Assembly: GCA_016713135.1 (NCBI GenBank)
Contig: JADJPR010000004.1
Span: 320,227 to 384,226, forward strand
Source of the DNA: Rhodanobacteraceae bacterium
Lineage (GTDB): Bacteria > Pseudomonadota > Gammaproteobacteria > Xanthomonadales > SZUA-5
Length of the DNA: 64,000 nt
Direction of reading: 5' to 3'
Shown here: positions 1 to 11,109 of the stretch, piece after piece
Layout: every line of letters begins with the position of its first letter
Numbering within the stretch: the stretch's first letter is position 1
Notes under the pieces: model-generated
The model's database searches: none
Seen by the model: the letters and a program-made list of their open reading frames with translations, nothing else
Told to the model about the DNA's origin: nothing
Program-made: the position numbers and the translations under genes

Positions 1-1
1 C

Positions 2-694
2 CTCGGTTTCAACAACCAGGGCGTCGATGCGCTGGTGCGCAACATCGAGCGCAGCCGCTACCAGGGGGTGCTCGGTATCAACATCGGCAAGAACAAGGAC
101 ACCCCGAACGAGCGTGCAGTCGACGACTACCTGCTGTGCCTGGAACGGGTGTATCCGCTGGCGACCTATGTCACGGTGAACATCTCGTCGCCGAACACCC
201 AGGGTCTGCGCGACCTGCAGGAGGAAGCCACCCTGGCGCGCTTCATCGGCACCCTGCGCGAGGCGCAGGAGAAATTGGCGGCGAAGCACCGCCAGCGCAA
301 ACCGATGCTGCTGAAGATCGCGCCGGACCTGACGCCGGGCGAGATCGACGGGATCGCCGAGGTGCTGCTGGCGTCGGGCATCGACGGGTTGATCTGCACC
401 AATACCACGATCGACCGCGAGGTGCTGCATGGCCATCCGCTGGCGGCCGAGACGGGCGGATTGTCGGGCCGTCCGCTGATGGCGCGCGCCACCCGTGTGC
501 TGCAGGCAATGCACGAGCGGCTCGGCGCGCGGGTCCCGATCATCGGCGTCGGCGGGATCCTGGCTGGCGCGGATGCGGTGGCCAAATTCACCGCCGGCGC
601 GCAACTGGTGCAGTTCTACAGTGGCATGATCTATCGCGGCCCGGCGCTGATCGGCGAATGTGTCGAGGCGCTGCGCGCGCGCCGGGCTGCCTGA
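2..694 (+). CDS. pyrD: Dihydroorotate dehydrogenase (quinone), C-terminal part
   Basis: Class 2 dihydroorotate dehydrogenase oxidises dihydroorotate to orotate in pyrimidine synthesis, passing electrons through FMN to membrane quinone. The window opens inside the gene. The frame reads LGFNNQGVDALV from base 2, a hallmark of the class, so the start and N-terminal membrane segment lie outside. NISSPNTQGLR carries the catalytic serine of the class 2 family. LICTNTT, GGLSGRPL and VGGI..GADA follow, then the FMN-phosphate region QFYSGMIYRGP. The stop TGA overlaps the murB start (TGATG), so the two are probably translationally coupled. Confidence 0.95.
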   Translation, partial: LGFNNQGVDALVRNIERSRYQGVLGINIGKNKDTPNERAVDDYLLCLERVYPLATYVTVNISSPNTQGLRDLQEEATLARFIGTLREAQEKLAAKHRQRKPMLLKIAPDLTPGEIDGIAEVLLASGIDGLICTNTTIDREVLHGHPLAAETGGLSGRPLMARATRVLQAMHERLGARVPIIGVGGILAGADAVAKFTAGAQLVQFYSGMIYRGPALIGECVEALRARRAA

Positions 695-1719
695 TGCGGC
701 CGGCGCTGGAACTCGTGCGGGATGCGGACCTCGCCGCGCTGAACACCTTTGGCGTCACCGCCCGCGCGCGGCTGCTGGCGCAGGCGCGCACCCGCGAGGC
801 GCTGGTCGAGGCGCTGGACCTGGCCGGGCGCGAGGGCCTGCGCGTCGAGGTGCTTGGCGGCGGCAGCAACGTGCTGATCGCGGGCGATCTGGATGCGATG
901 GTGCTGCTGCCGCAGTTGCACGGCGTCGATTGGTTGAGCGAGGACGGCCAGTCGTTGCCGGTGCGCGCTGCGGCTGGCGAGAACTGGCACGATTTCGTGG
1001 TGCGCACGCTCGCGCACGGCGCCTTCGGGCTGGAGAACCTCGCTTTGATCCCGGGCCATGTCGGCGCCGCGCCAATCCAGAACATCGGCGCCTATGGGGT
1101 CGAACTTGAACGCTTCGTCGCCGCGGTGGAGGCCTGGGACCGCGACGCACGCGCCTTCGTGCGGCTGGAGGCGGGCGAGTGCGGCTTCAGCTATCGCGAC
1201 AGTCGCTTCAAGCGCGAACCGGATCGATTCGTCATCGTGGCTGTGGAGTTCGCGCTGCGCATGCAGCCGGCGCTGGAACTGGGTTATGCCGGCATCCGTG
1301 AGGAGCTGGCGGCCGGCGGTGTCGCGCAGCCGACGCCGATGGACGTGTTCCGCGCAGTGTGTGCGATCCGCCGGCGCAAGCTGCCGGACCCCGCCGTGCT
1401 TGGCAATGCCGGCAGCTTCTTCAAGAATCCGGTGGTGACCGCGGCCCAGGCCGCGGCGCTCAAGGTCGCCTGGCCTTCGCTGCCCTGCTATCCCGCAGCC
1501 ACAGGCACCAAGCTCGCCGCCGGTTGGCTGATCGAACAATGCGGATGGAAGGGCCGGCGGCACGGGGCGGCCGGCGTGCACGGCGAGCACGCACTGGTGC
1601 TGGTCAACCACGGCGGTGCCAGCGGTGGCGACATCCTCGCGCTGGCCGAGGCGATCCGTGCCGATGTGCAGGTGCGCTTCGGCGTGGAGCTGGAGATGGA
1701 GCCACGGGTATTGCGCTGA
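694..1719 (+). CDS. murB: UDP-N-acetylenolpyruvoylglucosamine reductase MurB
   Basis: MurB reduces UDP-GlcNAc-enolpyruvate to UDP-MurNAc with FAD and NADPH in cytoplasmic peptidoglycan precursor synthesis. The 341-residue product has the E. coli type I layout: NTFGV near the start, FAD-binding GGGSNVLI (about 57-64), IPGHVGAAPIQNIGAYG, SYRDSRFK, and GNAGSFFKNP, in which Ser241 corresponds to the family's catalytic acid serine. GWLIEQCGWKG and HALVLVN close the protein. The ATG overlaps the pyrD stop by one base. A longer ORF in this frame starts upstream but would run through pyrD. Confidence 0.96.
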   Translation: MRPALELVRDADLAALNTFGVTARARLLAQARTREALVEALDLAGREGLRVEVLGGGSNVLIAGDLDAMVLLPQLHGVDWLSEDGQSLPVRAAAGENWHDFVVRTLAHGAFGLENLALIPGHVGAAPIQNIGAYGVELERFVAAVEAWDRDARAFVRLEAGECGFSYRDSRFKREPDRFVIVAVEFALRMQPALELGYAGIREELAAGGVAQPTPMDVFRAVCAIRRRKLPDPAVLGNAGSFFKNPVVTAAQAAALKVAWPSLPCYPAATGTKLAAGWLIEQCGWKGRRHGAAGVHGEHALVLVNHGGASGGDILALAEAIRADVQVRFGVELEMEPRVLR

Positions 1720-1720
1720 A

Positions 1721-1866
1721 CGGGGCACGGGGCACGGGAAGACCTCACGCCAGTTCCGATCTCGGCGCTGTCCACACAACTGGTTCAACCGGGCACTTGC
1801 GTAGTTGCCAGGACATGCGAGGCTGTTCGCGTGCCCCGTGCCCCGTGCCCCGTGCCCCGTGCCCCG
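1721..1866. repeat. Inverted repeat built from GTGCCCC heptamers
   Basis: The left arm (1721-1739) reads CGGGGCACGGGGCACGGG. The right arm (1831-1866) is five tandem copies of GTGCCCC in the opposite sense, separated by about 90 bases. It lies between the convergent genes murB and the desaturase, so it could end transcription from both sides. A weakly similar stretch (cacggg.. agacctca) occurs at 46,370. Confidence 0.75.
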
Positions 1867-1869
1867 CTC

Positions 1870-2886
1870 TCAGCCGCGTACGCGCCGCGACGGGAAACCC
1901 ACCATCCGCTGCAGGTCTTCGTCCCACAGCTTCAGACGTGCGCTCTTGAGGCTGCTCCACAGCGTCAGCCGCGGTGCCTTCTGCAGCAAGGGGTGCGACT
2001 TGAATGCCTCCGGCAGGCGGTAGTTCGGGATGCGCGCCGCCAGGTGGTGGATGTGGTGGTAGCCGATGTTGCCGGTGAACCAGTGCAGCCAGCGCGGCAG
2101 ATCGTAGAAGGAGCTGCCGCGCACCGCGGCGGCTTCCGAGCTCCAGTCCTGCTGGTGCGCCCAGTAGGCGTCCTCGAAGGTGTGCTGCACGTAGAACAGC
2201 CACACGCCGAGGGCCCCGGCGATCAGTACGATGGGCAGATGCGCCAGCAGCACCGCCTTCCAGCCGATGGTGAATCCCAGCGCGACGATCGCCAGTACCA
2301 GCACCAGGTTGTTGAGCCAGACGCTGTGCCATTCCTTCTTCCACGAGCGCGGCAGGTCGAAGGGGAAGCGGTGCTTGATGACGAACTGGTAGGCCGGGCC
2401 GATCAGCAGCAGCACCGGGGTGCTGCGGTAGAAGCGGTAGCAGAAGCGTCCGAAACGCGAGCGCGACAGGTATTCGCGCACCGTCAGTGTATCGACATCG
2501 CCGAACTCGCGGCGGTCCAGGTTGCCGCTGGTGCCGTGGTGCACCGCGTGCGTCTTGCGCCAGTAGCTGTAGGGAAACAGGGTGATCACACCGAGGATGG
2601 CGCCGAGGGTGTTGTTGGCGCGCGCGCTGGCGAAGAAGGAACCGTGGCCGCAGTCGTGCTGGATGATGAACAGGCGCACGTACAGGCCGGCAGTGGGCAG
2701 CGCCAGCAGCAGGATCCAGAAGTAGTTCCAGTCGCTGGCGATGCCGTAGGCCATCAGCGACCACAGGGCGATGAACGGAATCAACGTGTTGGCGACTTGC
2801 CAGAGGGCGCGGCCGAGCTGCGGTTGGGCGAAGGGCGCGCACAACTGGCGCAGGTTGACGGGCGGGCTGCTGTCGGCTTCGGACAC
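1870..2886 (-). CDS. Membrane fatty acid desaturase
   Basis: This is an integral-membrane acyl desaturase of about 338 residues that would insert a double bond into acyl chains using a di-iron centre. All three histidine boxes are present: HDCGHGS, THAVHH (HxxHH) and YHHIHHL. Hydrophobic stretches between them fit the usual four transmembrane helices. The ORF stays open upstream to 3213, but that part overlaps the next gene and looks random, so the in-frame GTG at 2886 (V-SEADSSPP) is preferred. No clear ribosome binding site decides the start. The sequence resembles acyl-lipid delta-12/omega-3 desaturases, but regioselectivity cannot be read from it. Confidence 0.88.
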   Translation of the reverse strand: MSEADSSPPVNLRQLCAPFAQPQLGRALWQVANTLIPFIALWSLMAYGIASDWNYFWILLLALPTAGLYVRLFIIQHDCGHGSFFASARANNTLGAILGVITLFPYSYWRKTHAVHHGTSGNLDRREFGDVDTLTVREYLSRSRFGRFCYRFYRSTPVLLLIGPAYQFVIKHRFPFDLPRSWKKEWHSVWLNNLVLVLAIVALGFTIGWKAVLLAHLPIVLIAGALGVWLFYVQHTFEDAYWAHQQDWSSEAAAVRGSSFYDLPRWLHWFTGNIGYHHIHHLAARIPNYRLPEAFKSHPLLQKAPRLTLWSSLKSARLKLWDEDLQRMVGFPSRRVRG

Positions 2887-3020
2887 GATTCGCGGGCGGC
2901 TGTGGAGGTGCCGTGATTCTCGACGGATCTGGCACTCAGTGGCAATCACCCGAAAGTCGTTGTTACGCTGTATTCCGAGCCCCACGGGCGTCGTCGGCCG
3001 CGCCTCCTCCGGATCGCCGG

Positions 3021-3656
3021 TCAATCGACATGTGATGTCAGCAGCTTGTGCAACTCGCTGGGTGGCTTCTCGGCCTGCACCGGGACCTCGACGACGCTGA
3101 GCGCTGAGGTATCGATCGTCAACGGCGCCGGACGCGGTGTCAGATCGATCGGGTCGCCGGGCGGCGCCAGATCGAGTCCGGCGAGATCGAACTCGGGCTT
3201 GGGCTGAGGGCAATGATCCGCGAGGACTGCGCCGACAGCGGCCAGGCTGAGTGCGGAGGTGTCGAACTCAGCATGCGGCCGCGACTGGGGCGGCAACAAC
3301 TGGGCACCGACCTCGGCCAGGGTCAAACCCGACGGGGGCTCGGGTACCGGCGGCGGTTCGACCTGCGGGCTCGCCGGCGGGGGCACGGAGGCAACAGGCG
3401 CTGGAATGTCCGCGACGATCGGTCCCTCGCCGATCACGGCGACCATGATGCCCGCCTGACGCAGCGCTTCCTGGTAGCGCGCAGCCGCATCGCGCGCCAG
3501 GCCGCTCTTGAGCACCGTCTTTGGCGCGGCCAGCAGCGCCTCGATGCGCTCGCCATCGCTGCGGAACAGGCGCGCCAGGTTGGCCTTGACCTGTTCGCGG
3601 TCGAAGCCGCCGAGGATCTTGCCGCGGAACACGATCTGGAAGGTGGGTTCACTCAT
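3021..3656 (-). CDS. Conserved hypothetical protein, proline-rich C-terminal half
   Basis: This 211-residue protein starts at MSEPTFQIVFRGKI. Its first 70 residues form a compact domain (FRGKILGGFD..QVKANLARLF, then a helix pair ending ALRQAGIMVAVIGEG) that I recall from other gammaproteobacterial hypothetical proteins. The rest is low-complexity and rich in proline, with repeated short words such as LSLAAVGA and FDLAGLDLAPP. No signal peptide or membrane segment is visible. It runs in the same direction as the desaturase, 134 bases upstream. Function unknown. Confidence 0.75.
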   Translation of the reverse strand: MSEPTFQIVFRGKILGGFDREQVKANLARLFRSDGERIEALLAAPKTVLKSGLARDAAARYQEALRQAGIMVAVIGEGPIVADIPAPVASVPPPASPQVEPPPVPEPPSGLTLAEVGAQLLPPQSRPHAEFDTSALSLAAVGAVLADHCPQPKPEFDLAGLDLAPPGDPIDLTPRPAPLTIDTSALSVVEVPVQAEKPPSELHKLLTSHVD

Positions 3657-3708
3657 CGGCGTACTCACCGCTTGGACCATGCGCCAGTTTACCGTGCTCG
3701 CCGGATGA

Positions 3709-5406
3709 TCAGTACCCCGCGGCCTGACCGTCCTTGCGTGATTCCGACGCGCCGGTATAGACCCCGCTGACCGGGTCGCGGCGGATCGCCTGGTAGCCGC
3801 CATAGGGGCCGTCCGCGTATTCGATCCGGTGCCCCATGCGCATCAGCGTGCGAATCGATTCGTACGGGAAGCCGGTCTCCAGATTGACCACCCCGCCATC
3901 GTTCATCGGCAGGTTCTGCCCAGCCGGTTCGGTCGAGCCGTCATGGTGGATGCGCGGCGCGTCCCCCGCTTCCTGCAGGTTCATCCCGAAATCGACCAGG
4001 TTGATGACGATCTGCGCGTGGCCCTGCGGCTGCATCGCGCCGCCCATCAGGCCGAAGCTGATCCAGGGATTGCCGTCCCGGGTGATGAAGGCCGGGATGA
4101 TGGTGTGGAAGGGACGCTTGCCCGGCGCGAAGCTGTTCGGATGGCCTGCTTTCAGCACGAACTGCTCGCCGCGGTCCTGGAAAATGAAGCCCAGGCCCGG
4201 CGGCGCCATGCCCGAGCCCATGCCGCGGAAATTGGACTGGATCAGCGAGACCATCATGCCGTCCTTGTCGGCGGTGGTCAGGTAGATCGTGTCGCCTTCC
4301 TGCAGCACCGGATTGCCGGCTTCGAGGGTGCGCGCAGCCTTGTCCGGGTCGATCAGTTCGCGGCGCTTGGCGGCATAGGGCTTGGAGATCAGCTCGGCGA
4401 CCGGCGCCTTCGCGTAGTCCGGATCGGCATAGAAGCGCGCGCGGTCTTCGAAGGCGAGCTTCTTCGCTTCGATGAAGAGATGCAAATGCTCCGGACTGCC
4501 GAAGCCGTACTTCGCGAGGTCATAGCCTTCGAGAATGTTGAGGATCTGCAGCGCGGCGATGCCCTGGCCGTTCGGCGGCAGTTCCCAGACATCCACGCCG
4601 CGGTAGTTGGTGGAGACCGGCTCCACCCATTCGCCGCGGTGCGCGGCGAGGTCTTCCTTGCGCAAGAATCCCTTCTGCGCGCGGAAGTAAGCGTCGATGA
4701 TGTCGGCAGTCTCGCCGCCGTAGAAGGCGTCGCGGCCGCCGTCGGCGATGCGCTGCAGCGTGTTGGCGAGATTCGGGTTCTTCCAGACCTGGCCGTTTTC
4801 CGGCGCCTTGCCGTCGATCGTGAACTGCTCGCTGAAGCCATCGTACTGCGAGAGCCGCGGCACCGAGCGGCCCCAGTACCAGGCCACGATCGGCGCCACC
4901 GGATGACCCTCGCGGGCATAGCGGATGGTCGGCGCCAGCACAGTCTTCATCGGCAGCTTGCCGAAGCGTCCATGCAGCGCGAACCAGCCATCGACGGCGC
5001 CCGGGACGGTGACCGGCAACGGCCCCCACGACGGCACCTCGGTCAATCCCTGCTGCTGGAACCACTCGAGCGTCAGACCCTTCGGCGAGCGCCCGGAGCC
5101 GTTGTAGCCGTGCAGCTTGCGTGTCTTCGGATCCCACACGATGGCGAACAGGTCGCCACCGATGCCGTTGCCGGTGGGCTCCATCAGGCCGAGCGCCGCG
5201 TTCGCCGCGATCGCCGCGTCCACCGCGCTGCCGCCTGCTTTCAGGATGTCGAGTGCGATCTGGGTGGCCAGCGGATGACTGGTGGCGGCCATGCCCTGGG
5301 TCGCGTGGACCTCCGAACGCGTGGCGAAGGAACGGTCGATCAGGCGGTCCGCGGCCATGGCCGATGCTCCGAGCAGGGACAGCAGGAGGAAGCCGGCAAG
5401 GCGCAT
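3709..5406 (-). CDS. ggt: Gamma-glutamyltranspeptidase
   Basis: The enzyme hydrolyses or transfers the gamma-glutamyl group of glutathione in the periplasm. It is a 565-residue Ntn-hydrolase precursor that cleaves itself into large and small subunits. The N-terminus MRLAGFLLLSLLGASAMAA is a signal peptide. Early family signatures include ATSHPLAT.. and GNGIGGDLFA. The self-processing threonine is probably Thr373, in GDTIYLTTADKDG, where the family usually has a TTH-type sequence. The C-terminus GASESRKDGQAAGY is typical. The start lies 13 bases after rlmJ, so the two probably form an operon. Confidence 0.93.
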   Translation of the reverse strand: MRLAGFLLLSLLGASAMAADRLIDRSFATRSEVHATQGMAATSHPLATQIALDILKAGGSAVDAAIAANAALGLMEPTGNGIGGDLFAIVWDPKTRKLHGYNGSGRSPKGLTLEWFQQQGLTEVPSWGPLPVTVPGAVDGWFALHGRFGKLPMKTVLAPTIRYAREGHPVAPIVAWYWGRSVPRLSQYDGFSEQFTIDGKAPENGQVWKNPNLANTLQRIADGGRDAFYGGETADIIDAYFRAQKGFLRKEDLAAHRGEWVEPVSTNYRGVDVWELPPNGQGIAALQILNILEGYDLAKYGFGSPEHLHLFIEAKKLAFEDRARFYADPDYAKAPVAELISKPYAAKRRELIDPDKAARTLEAGNPVLQEGDTIYLTTADKDGMMVSLIQSNFRGMGSGMAPPGLGFIFQDRGEQFVLKAGHPNSFAPGKRPFHTIIPAFITRDGNPWISFGLMGGAMQPQGHAQIVINLVDFGMNLQEAGDAPRIHHDGSTEPAGQNLPMNDGGVVNLETGFPYESIRTLMRMGHRIEYADGPYGGYQAIRRDPVSGVYTGASESRKDGQAAGY

Positions 5407-5419
5407 CGGGAAGTCTCCA

Positions 5420-6268
5420 TCATTCGTGTCTGAGCCAACGCAATTCGTGACTGCCGAAGCGACTCTGTTCGAGCGCCTTTGCCAGCGCCGGCAGTATCTC
5501 GCCCAGCGCGTGATCGAAGCGGTAGGGCGGATTGACCAGCGCCATGCCGCAGCCGTTGAGCCGCAGCGCGCTGTTGGGCTCGTGCAGGCACAGCTCCGCG
5601 ATCTGGATGCGTGCGAATGGCAAGGTGGCCAGCTTTCGGTACCAGGCCTCGATGTCCTGGCGCAGCTTGATCGGATACCACACCGCGTAGATGCCGTTGG
5701 GCCAGCGGCGATGCGCATCGAGCAGGCCTTCCTGGATCTGGTCGAACTCCGCCAGTTGCGCCTCGTAGGGCGGATCGATCAGCACCAGGCCGCGGTTTTC
5801 CTTGGGCGGCAGCAGCGCGCGCAGTGCCTCATAGCCGTCGCGTTGATGGCAGGACACGCGGGCGTCGCTGCGGAATTCGTGCTTGAGCGCGCGCGCTTCC
5901 TCCGGATGCAGCTCGCAGGCCTGCAGGCGGTCGCCATCGCGCATCAGCGACGCGGCGATCAGCGGCGATCCCGGATATGCGTGCAGGGCGTGTGCACCAC
6001 TCGGGTTGAACGAGCGCACGAGGTTCAGGTAGATGTGCAGCAGGCCAGGCAGATTGGGCAGGTTGAGCAAGGGCTGGATGCCGCTGGCGAATTCGCGAGT
6101 CTTCTCGGCTTCCACCGAGGTCAGCGAATAGCGCGCGCTGCCGGCATGCGTGTCCAGCACGCAGAAGGGCGTGGCCTTCTGCTTCAGCGACTCGATCAGG
6201 CCCACCAGCACGGCGTGCTTGAGCACATCGGCGAAGTTCCCGGCGTGGTAGGCGTGGCGGTAGTTCAC
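5420..6268 (-). CDS. rlmJ: 23S rRNA (adenine2030-N6)-methyltransferase RlmJ
   Basis: RlmJ methylates A2030 of 23S rRNA with S-adenosylmethionine. The product is 282 residues, close to the E. coli enzyme. It begins YRHAYHAGNFADVLKH, the RlmJ N-terminal signature, and carries the catalytic DPPY in VLIDPPYEAQ. LDTHAGSARYSL and the C-terminal NPPYRFD also match. The GTG at 6268 places the signature at the extreme N-terminus; upstream in-frame sequence is not protein-like. It is the first gene of a pair with ggt. Confidence 0.94.
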   Translation of the reverse strand: MNYRHAYHAGNFADVLKHAVLVGLIESLKQKATPFCVLDTHAGSARYSLTSVEAEKTREFASGIQPLLNLPNLPGLLHIYLNLVRSFNPSGAHALHAYPGSPLIAASLMRDGDRLQACELHPEEARALKHEFRSDARVSCHQRDGYEALRALLPPKENRGLVLIDPPYEAQLAEFDQIQEGLLDAHRRWPNGIYAVWYPIKLRQDIEAWYRKLATLPFARIQIAELCLHEPNSALRLNGCGMALVNPPYRFDHALGEILPALAKALEQSRFGSHELRWLRHE

Positions 6269-6609
6269 GGCAGGCGCAGCCTTGGTTGCGGCCCGCCGAA
6301 TAGAACGCGTTTGCGCCAACGCCGTCAACCGGCGCCCGACGTAGTATCGGCCGCGTCGGACCAGCGCGAGTCCTGGTCGCCCCTGGCCGGTGTGCTTGAT
6401 CGCGCATCGAAGTGTCGCGTGTCGGTGCCTGCTTTTCGTCCGCAAAGGACGCGAAGGACGCAAAGAAGGCAAGAGCGTCTTGGGTTGCGCAGCATTCCCG
6501 TGCACCCGCATATCCGGCACTGGATTTGGCTCTACTTTGCGTCCTTTGCGTCCTTTGCGGAAAAATGTTTTCTATTTCATAAACTTGAATCACGCTCGGT
6601 GAGGGCCCC
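6269..6609. other. Spacer upstream of ppsR
   Basis: This is a 341-base gap between the divergent genes rlmJ and ppsR. Apart from the large palindrome at 6433-6567 I see no gene or recognisable regulatory site. Promoters for both genes should lie here. Confidence 0.6.
6433..6567. repeat. Inverted repeat of GGACGCAAA units
   Basis: The left arm (6433-6476) contains three tandem GGACGC(A/G)AA-type units. The right arm (6529-6567) repeats them in reverse complement (TTTGCGTCC twice, then TTTGCGG). The same element with nearly the same words recurs at 19,594-19,730. The right arm ends about 42 bases before the ppsR start, so a transcript of ppsR may carry it in its leader. Confidence 0.75.
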
Positions 6610-7434
6610 ATGATCCACAAGGCGCGCGCGATCTTCTACGTATCCGACGGCACCGGCATCACCGCCGAGACCATCGGCCACAGCGTGCTGACGCAGTTCG
6701 ACGGGATTCCGTTCCAGACGCGACGCCTGCCTTTCGTCGACAACCCGCAGCGCGCGCGCGATGCCGCCGCCGAGATCCGCAGTGTTGGCGAGGCCACCGG
6801 CTTCCGCCCGGTGGTGATCAACACCGTGGTCGACGGCCATCTGTCGGCGCTGATCGCCGAGAGCGGCGCATTGATGCTGGATGTGTTCGCGCCGTTCATC
6901 CCGCCGCTGGAGCAGGAACTCGGCATGCCGCGCACGCCCAAGGTGGGCAAGGCGCATGGCGGTGCCGACAGCGCCGAGTACGAGGCGCGCATGAATGCCA
7001 CCAACTATGCGTTGACCCACGACGATGGCGTGCAGGCCAATTTCAGCGACGCCGAAGTGATCCTGATGGGCGTCAGCCGCTCAGGCAAGACCCCTACCTG
7101 CCTCTACATGGCTCTGCACTATGGGGTGCGAGCTGCCAACTACCCGTTGCTGCCCGAAGACCTGGAGAACGGCGAACTGCCGCCCAAGCTGCGGCCACAT
7201 CGCGCGCGCATCTATGGCCTGACCATCGATCCCCGCCGCCTGGCCCAGATCCGCGAGCAGCGCCGGGCCGGCAGCCGCTATGCGTCCATCGAGCAATGCC
7301 GCTGGGAAGTCGAGGAAGCCGAGCGCCTGTTCAAGCGCGAAAACATCCCGGTGATGCACTCCACCCACATGAGCATCGAGGAAATCGCCAGCAAGGTGAT
7401 GCAGTCCCTCGGCATGCACCGGCAGCTGTACTGA
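6610..7434 (+). CDS. ppsR: PEP synthase regulatory kinase/pyrophosphorylase PpsR
   Basis: PpsR (DUF299) switches phosphoenolpyruvate synthase off by ADP-dependent phosphorylation of a threonine, and on again by Pi-dependent pyrophosphorylase action. The 274-residue product begins with the family signature YVSDGTGITAET. It has the P-loop GVSRSGKT at 154-161 and ends with STHMSIEEIA. It lies directly upstream of ppsA in the same orientation, the natural partner, separated by 242 bases of repeats. Confidence 0.95.
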   Translation: MIHKARAIFYVSDGTGITAETIGHSVLTQFDGIPFQTRRLPFVDNPQRARDAAAEIRSVGEATGFRPVVINTVVDGHLSALIAESGALMLDVFAPFIPPLEQELGMPRTPKVGKAHGGADSAEYEARMNATNYALTHDDGVQANFSDAEVILMGVSRSGKTPTCLYMALHYGVRAANYPLLPEDLENGELPPKLRPHRARIYGLTIDPRRLAQIREQRRAGSRYASIEQCRWEVEEAERLFKRENIPVMHSTHMSIEEIASKVMQSLGMHRQLY

Positions 7435-7440
7435 ATGCGT

Positions 7441-7515
7441 GAGTAGTGAGTGGTAAATAGTGAGTGGCAAGAGCTCGCCGGATGGTGGCCTTTGCCACTC
7501 ACCACTCACTACTGA
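7441..7515. repeat. Inverted repeat with GTGAGT words
   Basis: The left arm (7441-7470) is made of two tandem TAGTGAGTGG words. The right arm (7491-7515) is their reverse complement CCACTCACCACTCACTA. The loop is about 20 bases. It follows the ppsR stop at once, so it may act as an attenuator between ppsR and ppsA. Confidence 0.75.
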
Positions 7516-7516
7516 G

Positions 7517-7618
7517 CGCGGCGCAGCCGCGCGGACCACTCACTGGTCCGGTCGGCGCAGCCGCGCGGACCACTCACTGTTCCAGTCGGCGCAGCCGCAC
7601 TGACCACTCACCGCTTCC
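7517..7618. repeat. Three direct repeats, 34-bp period
   Basis: The core CGGCGCAGCCGC begins at 7519, 7553 and 7587, giving an exact 34-bp period. Each core is followed by GG/TGACCACTCAC. The last copy ends about 60 bases before the ppsA start. The CCACTCAC word is shared with the adjacent inverted repeat. There is no spacer diversity, so this is not a CRISPR array. Confidence 0.75.
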
Positions 7619-7676
7619 ACTAGATCACTCTACCGTCGCCCCGCATCATCCGGGGATCCCGACTCCAGGAGATCCC

Positions 7677-10058
<2,382 letters not shown>

Positions 10059-10063
10059 AGCAG

Positions 10064-10137
10064 TGTTGGTATGGGTTGTTGGTGCTGGTTGGGCGTGGCG
10101 CGCCGCCGCTACCAACACCATCAACCAACACCAACAC
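10064..10137. repeat. Inverted repeat with TTGGTGTTGG words
   Basis: The left arm (10064-10091) is rich in GTTGGT; the right arm (10111-10137) reads ACCAACACC..CAACCAACACCAACAC. It sits between the convergent ppsA and M23 peptidase genes, where a bidirectional terminator is expected. Confidence 0.7.
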
Positions 10138-10142
10138 CCGCC

Positions 10143-11105
10143 CTAACCGCCGACCACCATCCCGGCCGCCGGGGTCACGCGTTTTCCGTCGATGGTGAAC
10201 TGGAAAGGCACCGACACCAGCCGCCCACCGCTGTTGCGCTGGATGACGAAGTGCAGGTGCGGGCCAGTGGAAAAACCGGTGTTGCCGCTGCGGGCCATGG
10301 TTTCGCCAGCCTGGACCCGGTCACCCACGGCGACCATCACGCTCTCGAGTTCGAGGTGGGCGTAGACCGCCATGGTTCCGTCCGGGTGCACGATGCGGAT
10401 GTGGTTGGCGCGATCGCCGTACTTCGAGATGTCGGTGCCGGCGCCGTGGAAATCCGCCTCGACCGACATCACGACTCCCGAGCGGGCCGCGAGTACCGGT
10501 GTGCCGAGGTCCATCGACAGATCCACCGCGTGGAAACTGTGCTCGTCGCTGTGGCTGTACTTGCCGCCGAAGGCCTGGTCGATGCGCACCGCGAGGCGTT
10601 CGTCGAAGGGCAGGCGGTAAACCGCGTCGGGATCCGGGCTGGCCCGTGGGTCGCCCGGAATGTAGCGATAGTTCCAGCGGTAGCTCCATGACTGGCGCTC
10701 GTCCAGCGGCTGCACCCGCAGGACCAGCGAGTGCTGCATTCCCGGTATGACCACCGTGCCGGGCAGCGGCGGTTCGCTGACGATGTTGGCCTGCTGGTCG
10801 AAGTTCATCAAGACTTCGATCGGCCCGGCGTACCCGTTCCACAGCGAGTACTTGCGGTCCTCCTGCGGCCCATCTTCGCGCAGGTAGACCATCTTCTTCG
10901 GGTCGACTTCCACCAGTTGCTCGGTGACGGGCGCCTTGGCGTCGGTGGGCGGGCGGTCGCTGAAATGGACCACGCCCTGCTCATCGGTGTAGGAGTAGAT
11001 CCGCTTGGCATCGGCGGCGCCGCAGGCCGCGACAAGCGCCGCCGCAACGACGAGCCGGGCGAAGCTGGAAGACGCAGCAATGTCGGGGGTAGCGAGGACA
11101 GGCAT
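10143..11105 (-). CDS. M23 family metallopeptidase with N-terminal DUF4124-like segment
   Basis: This 320-residue exported protein is probably a peptidoglycan endopeptidase. The N-terminus has a hydrophobic segment ending LVAAC, a plausible lipobox, followed by a DUF4124-like stretch (RIYSYTDEQGVVHFSDRPP). The C-terminal half is a LytM/M23 domain: FHAVDLSMDLGTPV, AARSGVV, YAHLE and GPHLHF. The aspartate and the HLH histidines are present. The first metal histidine is probably in SHSDEHSFH, as in the AVDfamp-type subfamily. Substrate unknown. Confidence 0.85.
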   Translation of the reverse strand: MPVLATPDIAASSSFARLVVAAALVAACGAADAKRIYSYTDEQGVVHFSDRPPTDAKAPVTEQLVEVDPKKMVYLREDGPQEDRKYSLWNGYAGPIEVLMNFDQQANIVSEPPLPGTVVIPGMQHSLVLRVQPLDERQSWSYRWNYRYIPGDPRASPDPDAVYRLPFDERLAVRIDQAFGGKYSHSDEHSFHAVDLSMDLGTPVLAARSGVVMSVEADFHGAGTDISKYGDRANHIRIVHPDGTMAVYAHLELESVMVAVGDRVQAGETMARSGNTGFSTGPHLHFVIQRNSGGRLVSVPFQFTIDGKRVTPAAGMVVGG

Positions 11106-11109
11106 CGCG

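Noticed and set aside
2887..3213. N-terminal extension of the desaturase frame
   Set aside because: It overlaps the neighbouring gene and looks like random arginine-rich text; the histidine-box protein is complete from 2886.
3829..5433. Plus-strand open frame of 534 codons
   Set aside because: It is antisense to ggt and has low-complexity Arg/Ala/Val composition.
7517..7618. Possible CRISPR array of three repeats
   Set aside because: The period is 34 bp with the whole unit conserved; there is no spacer variation.
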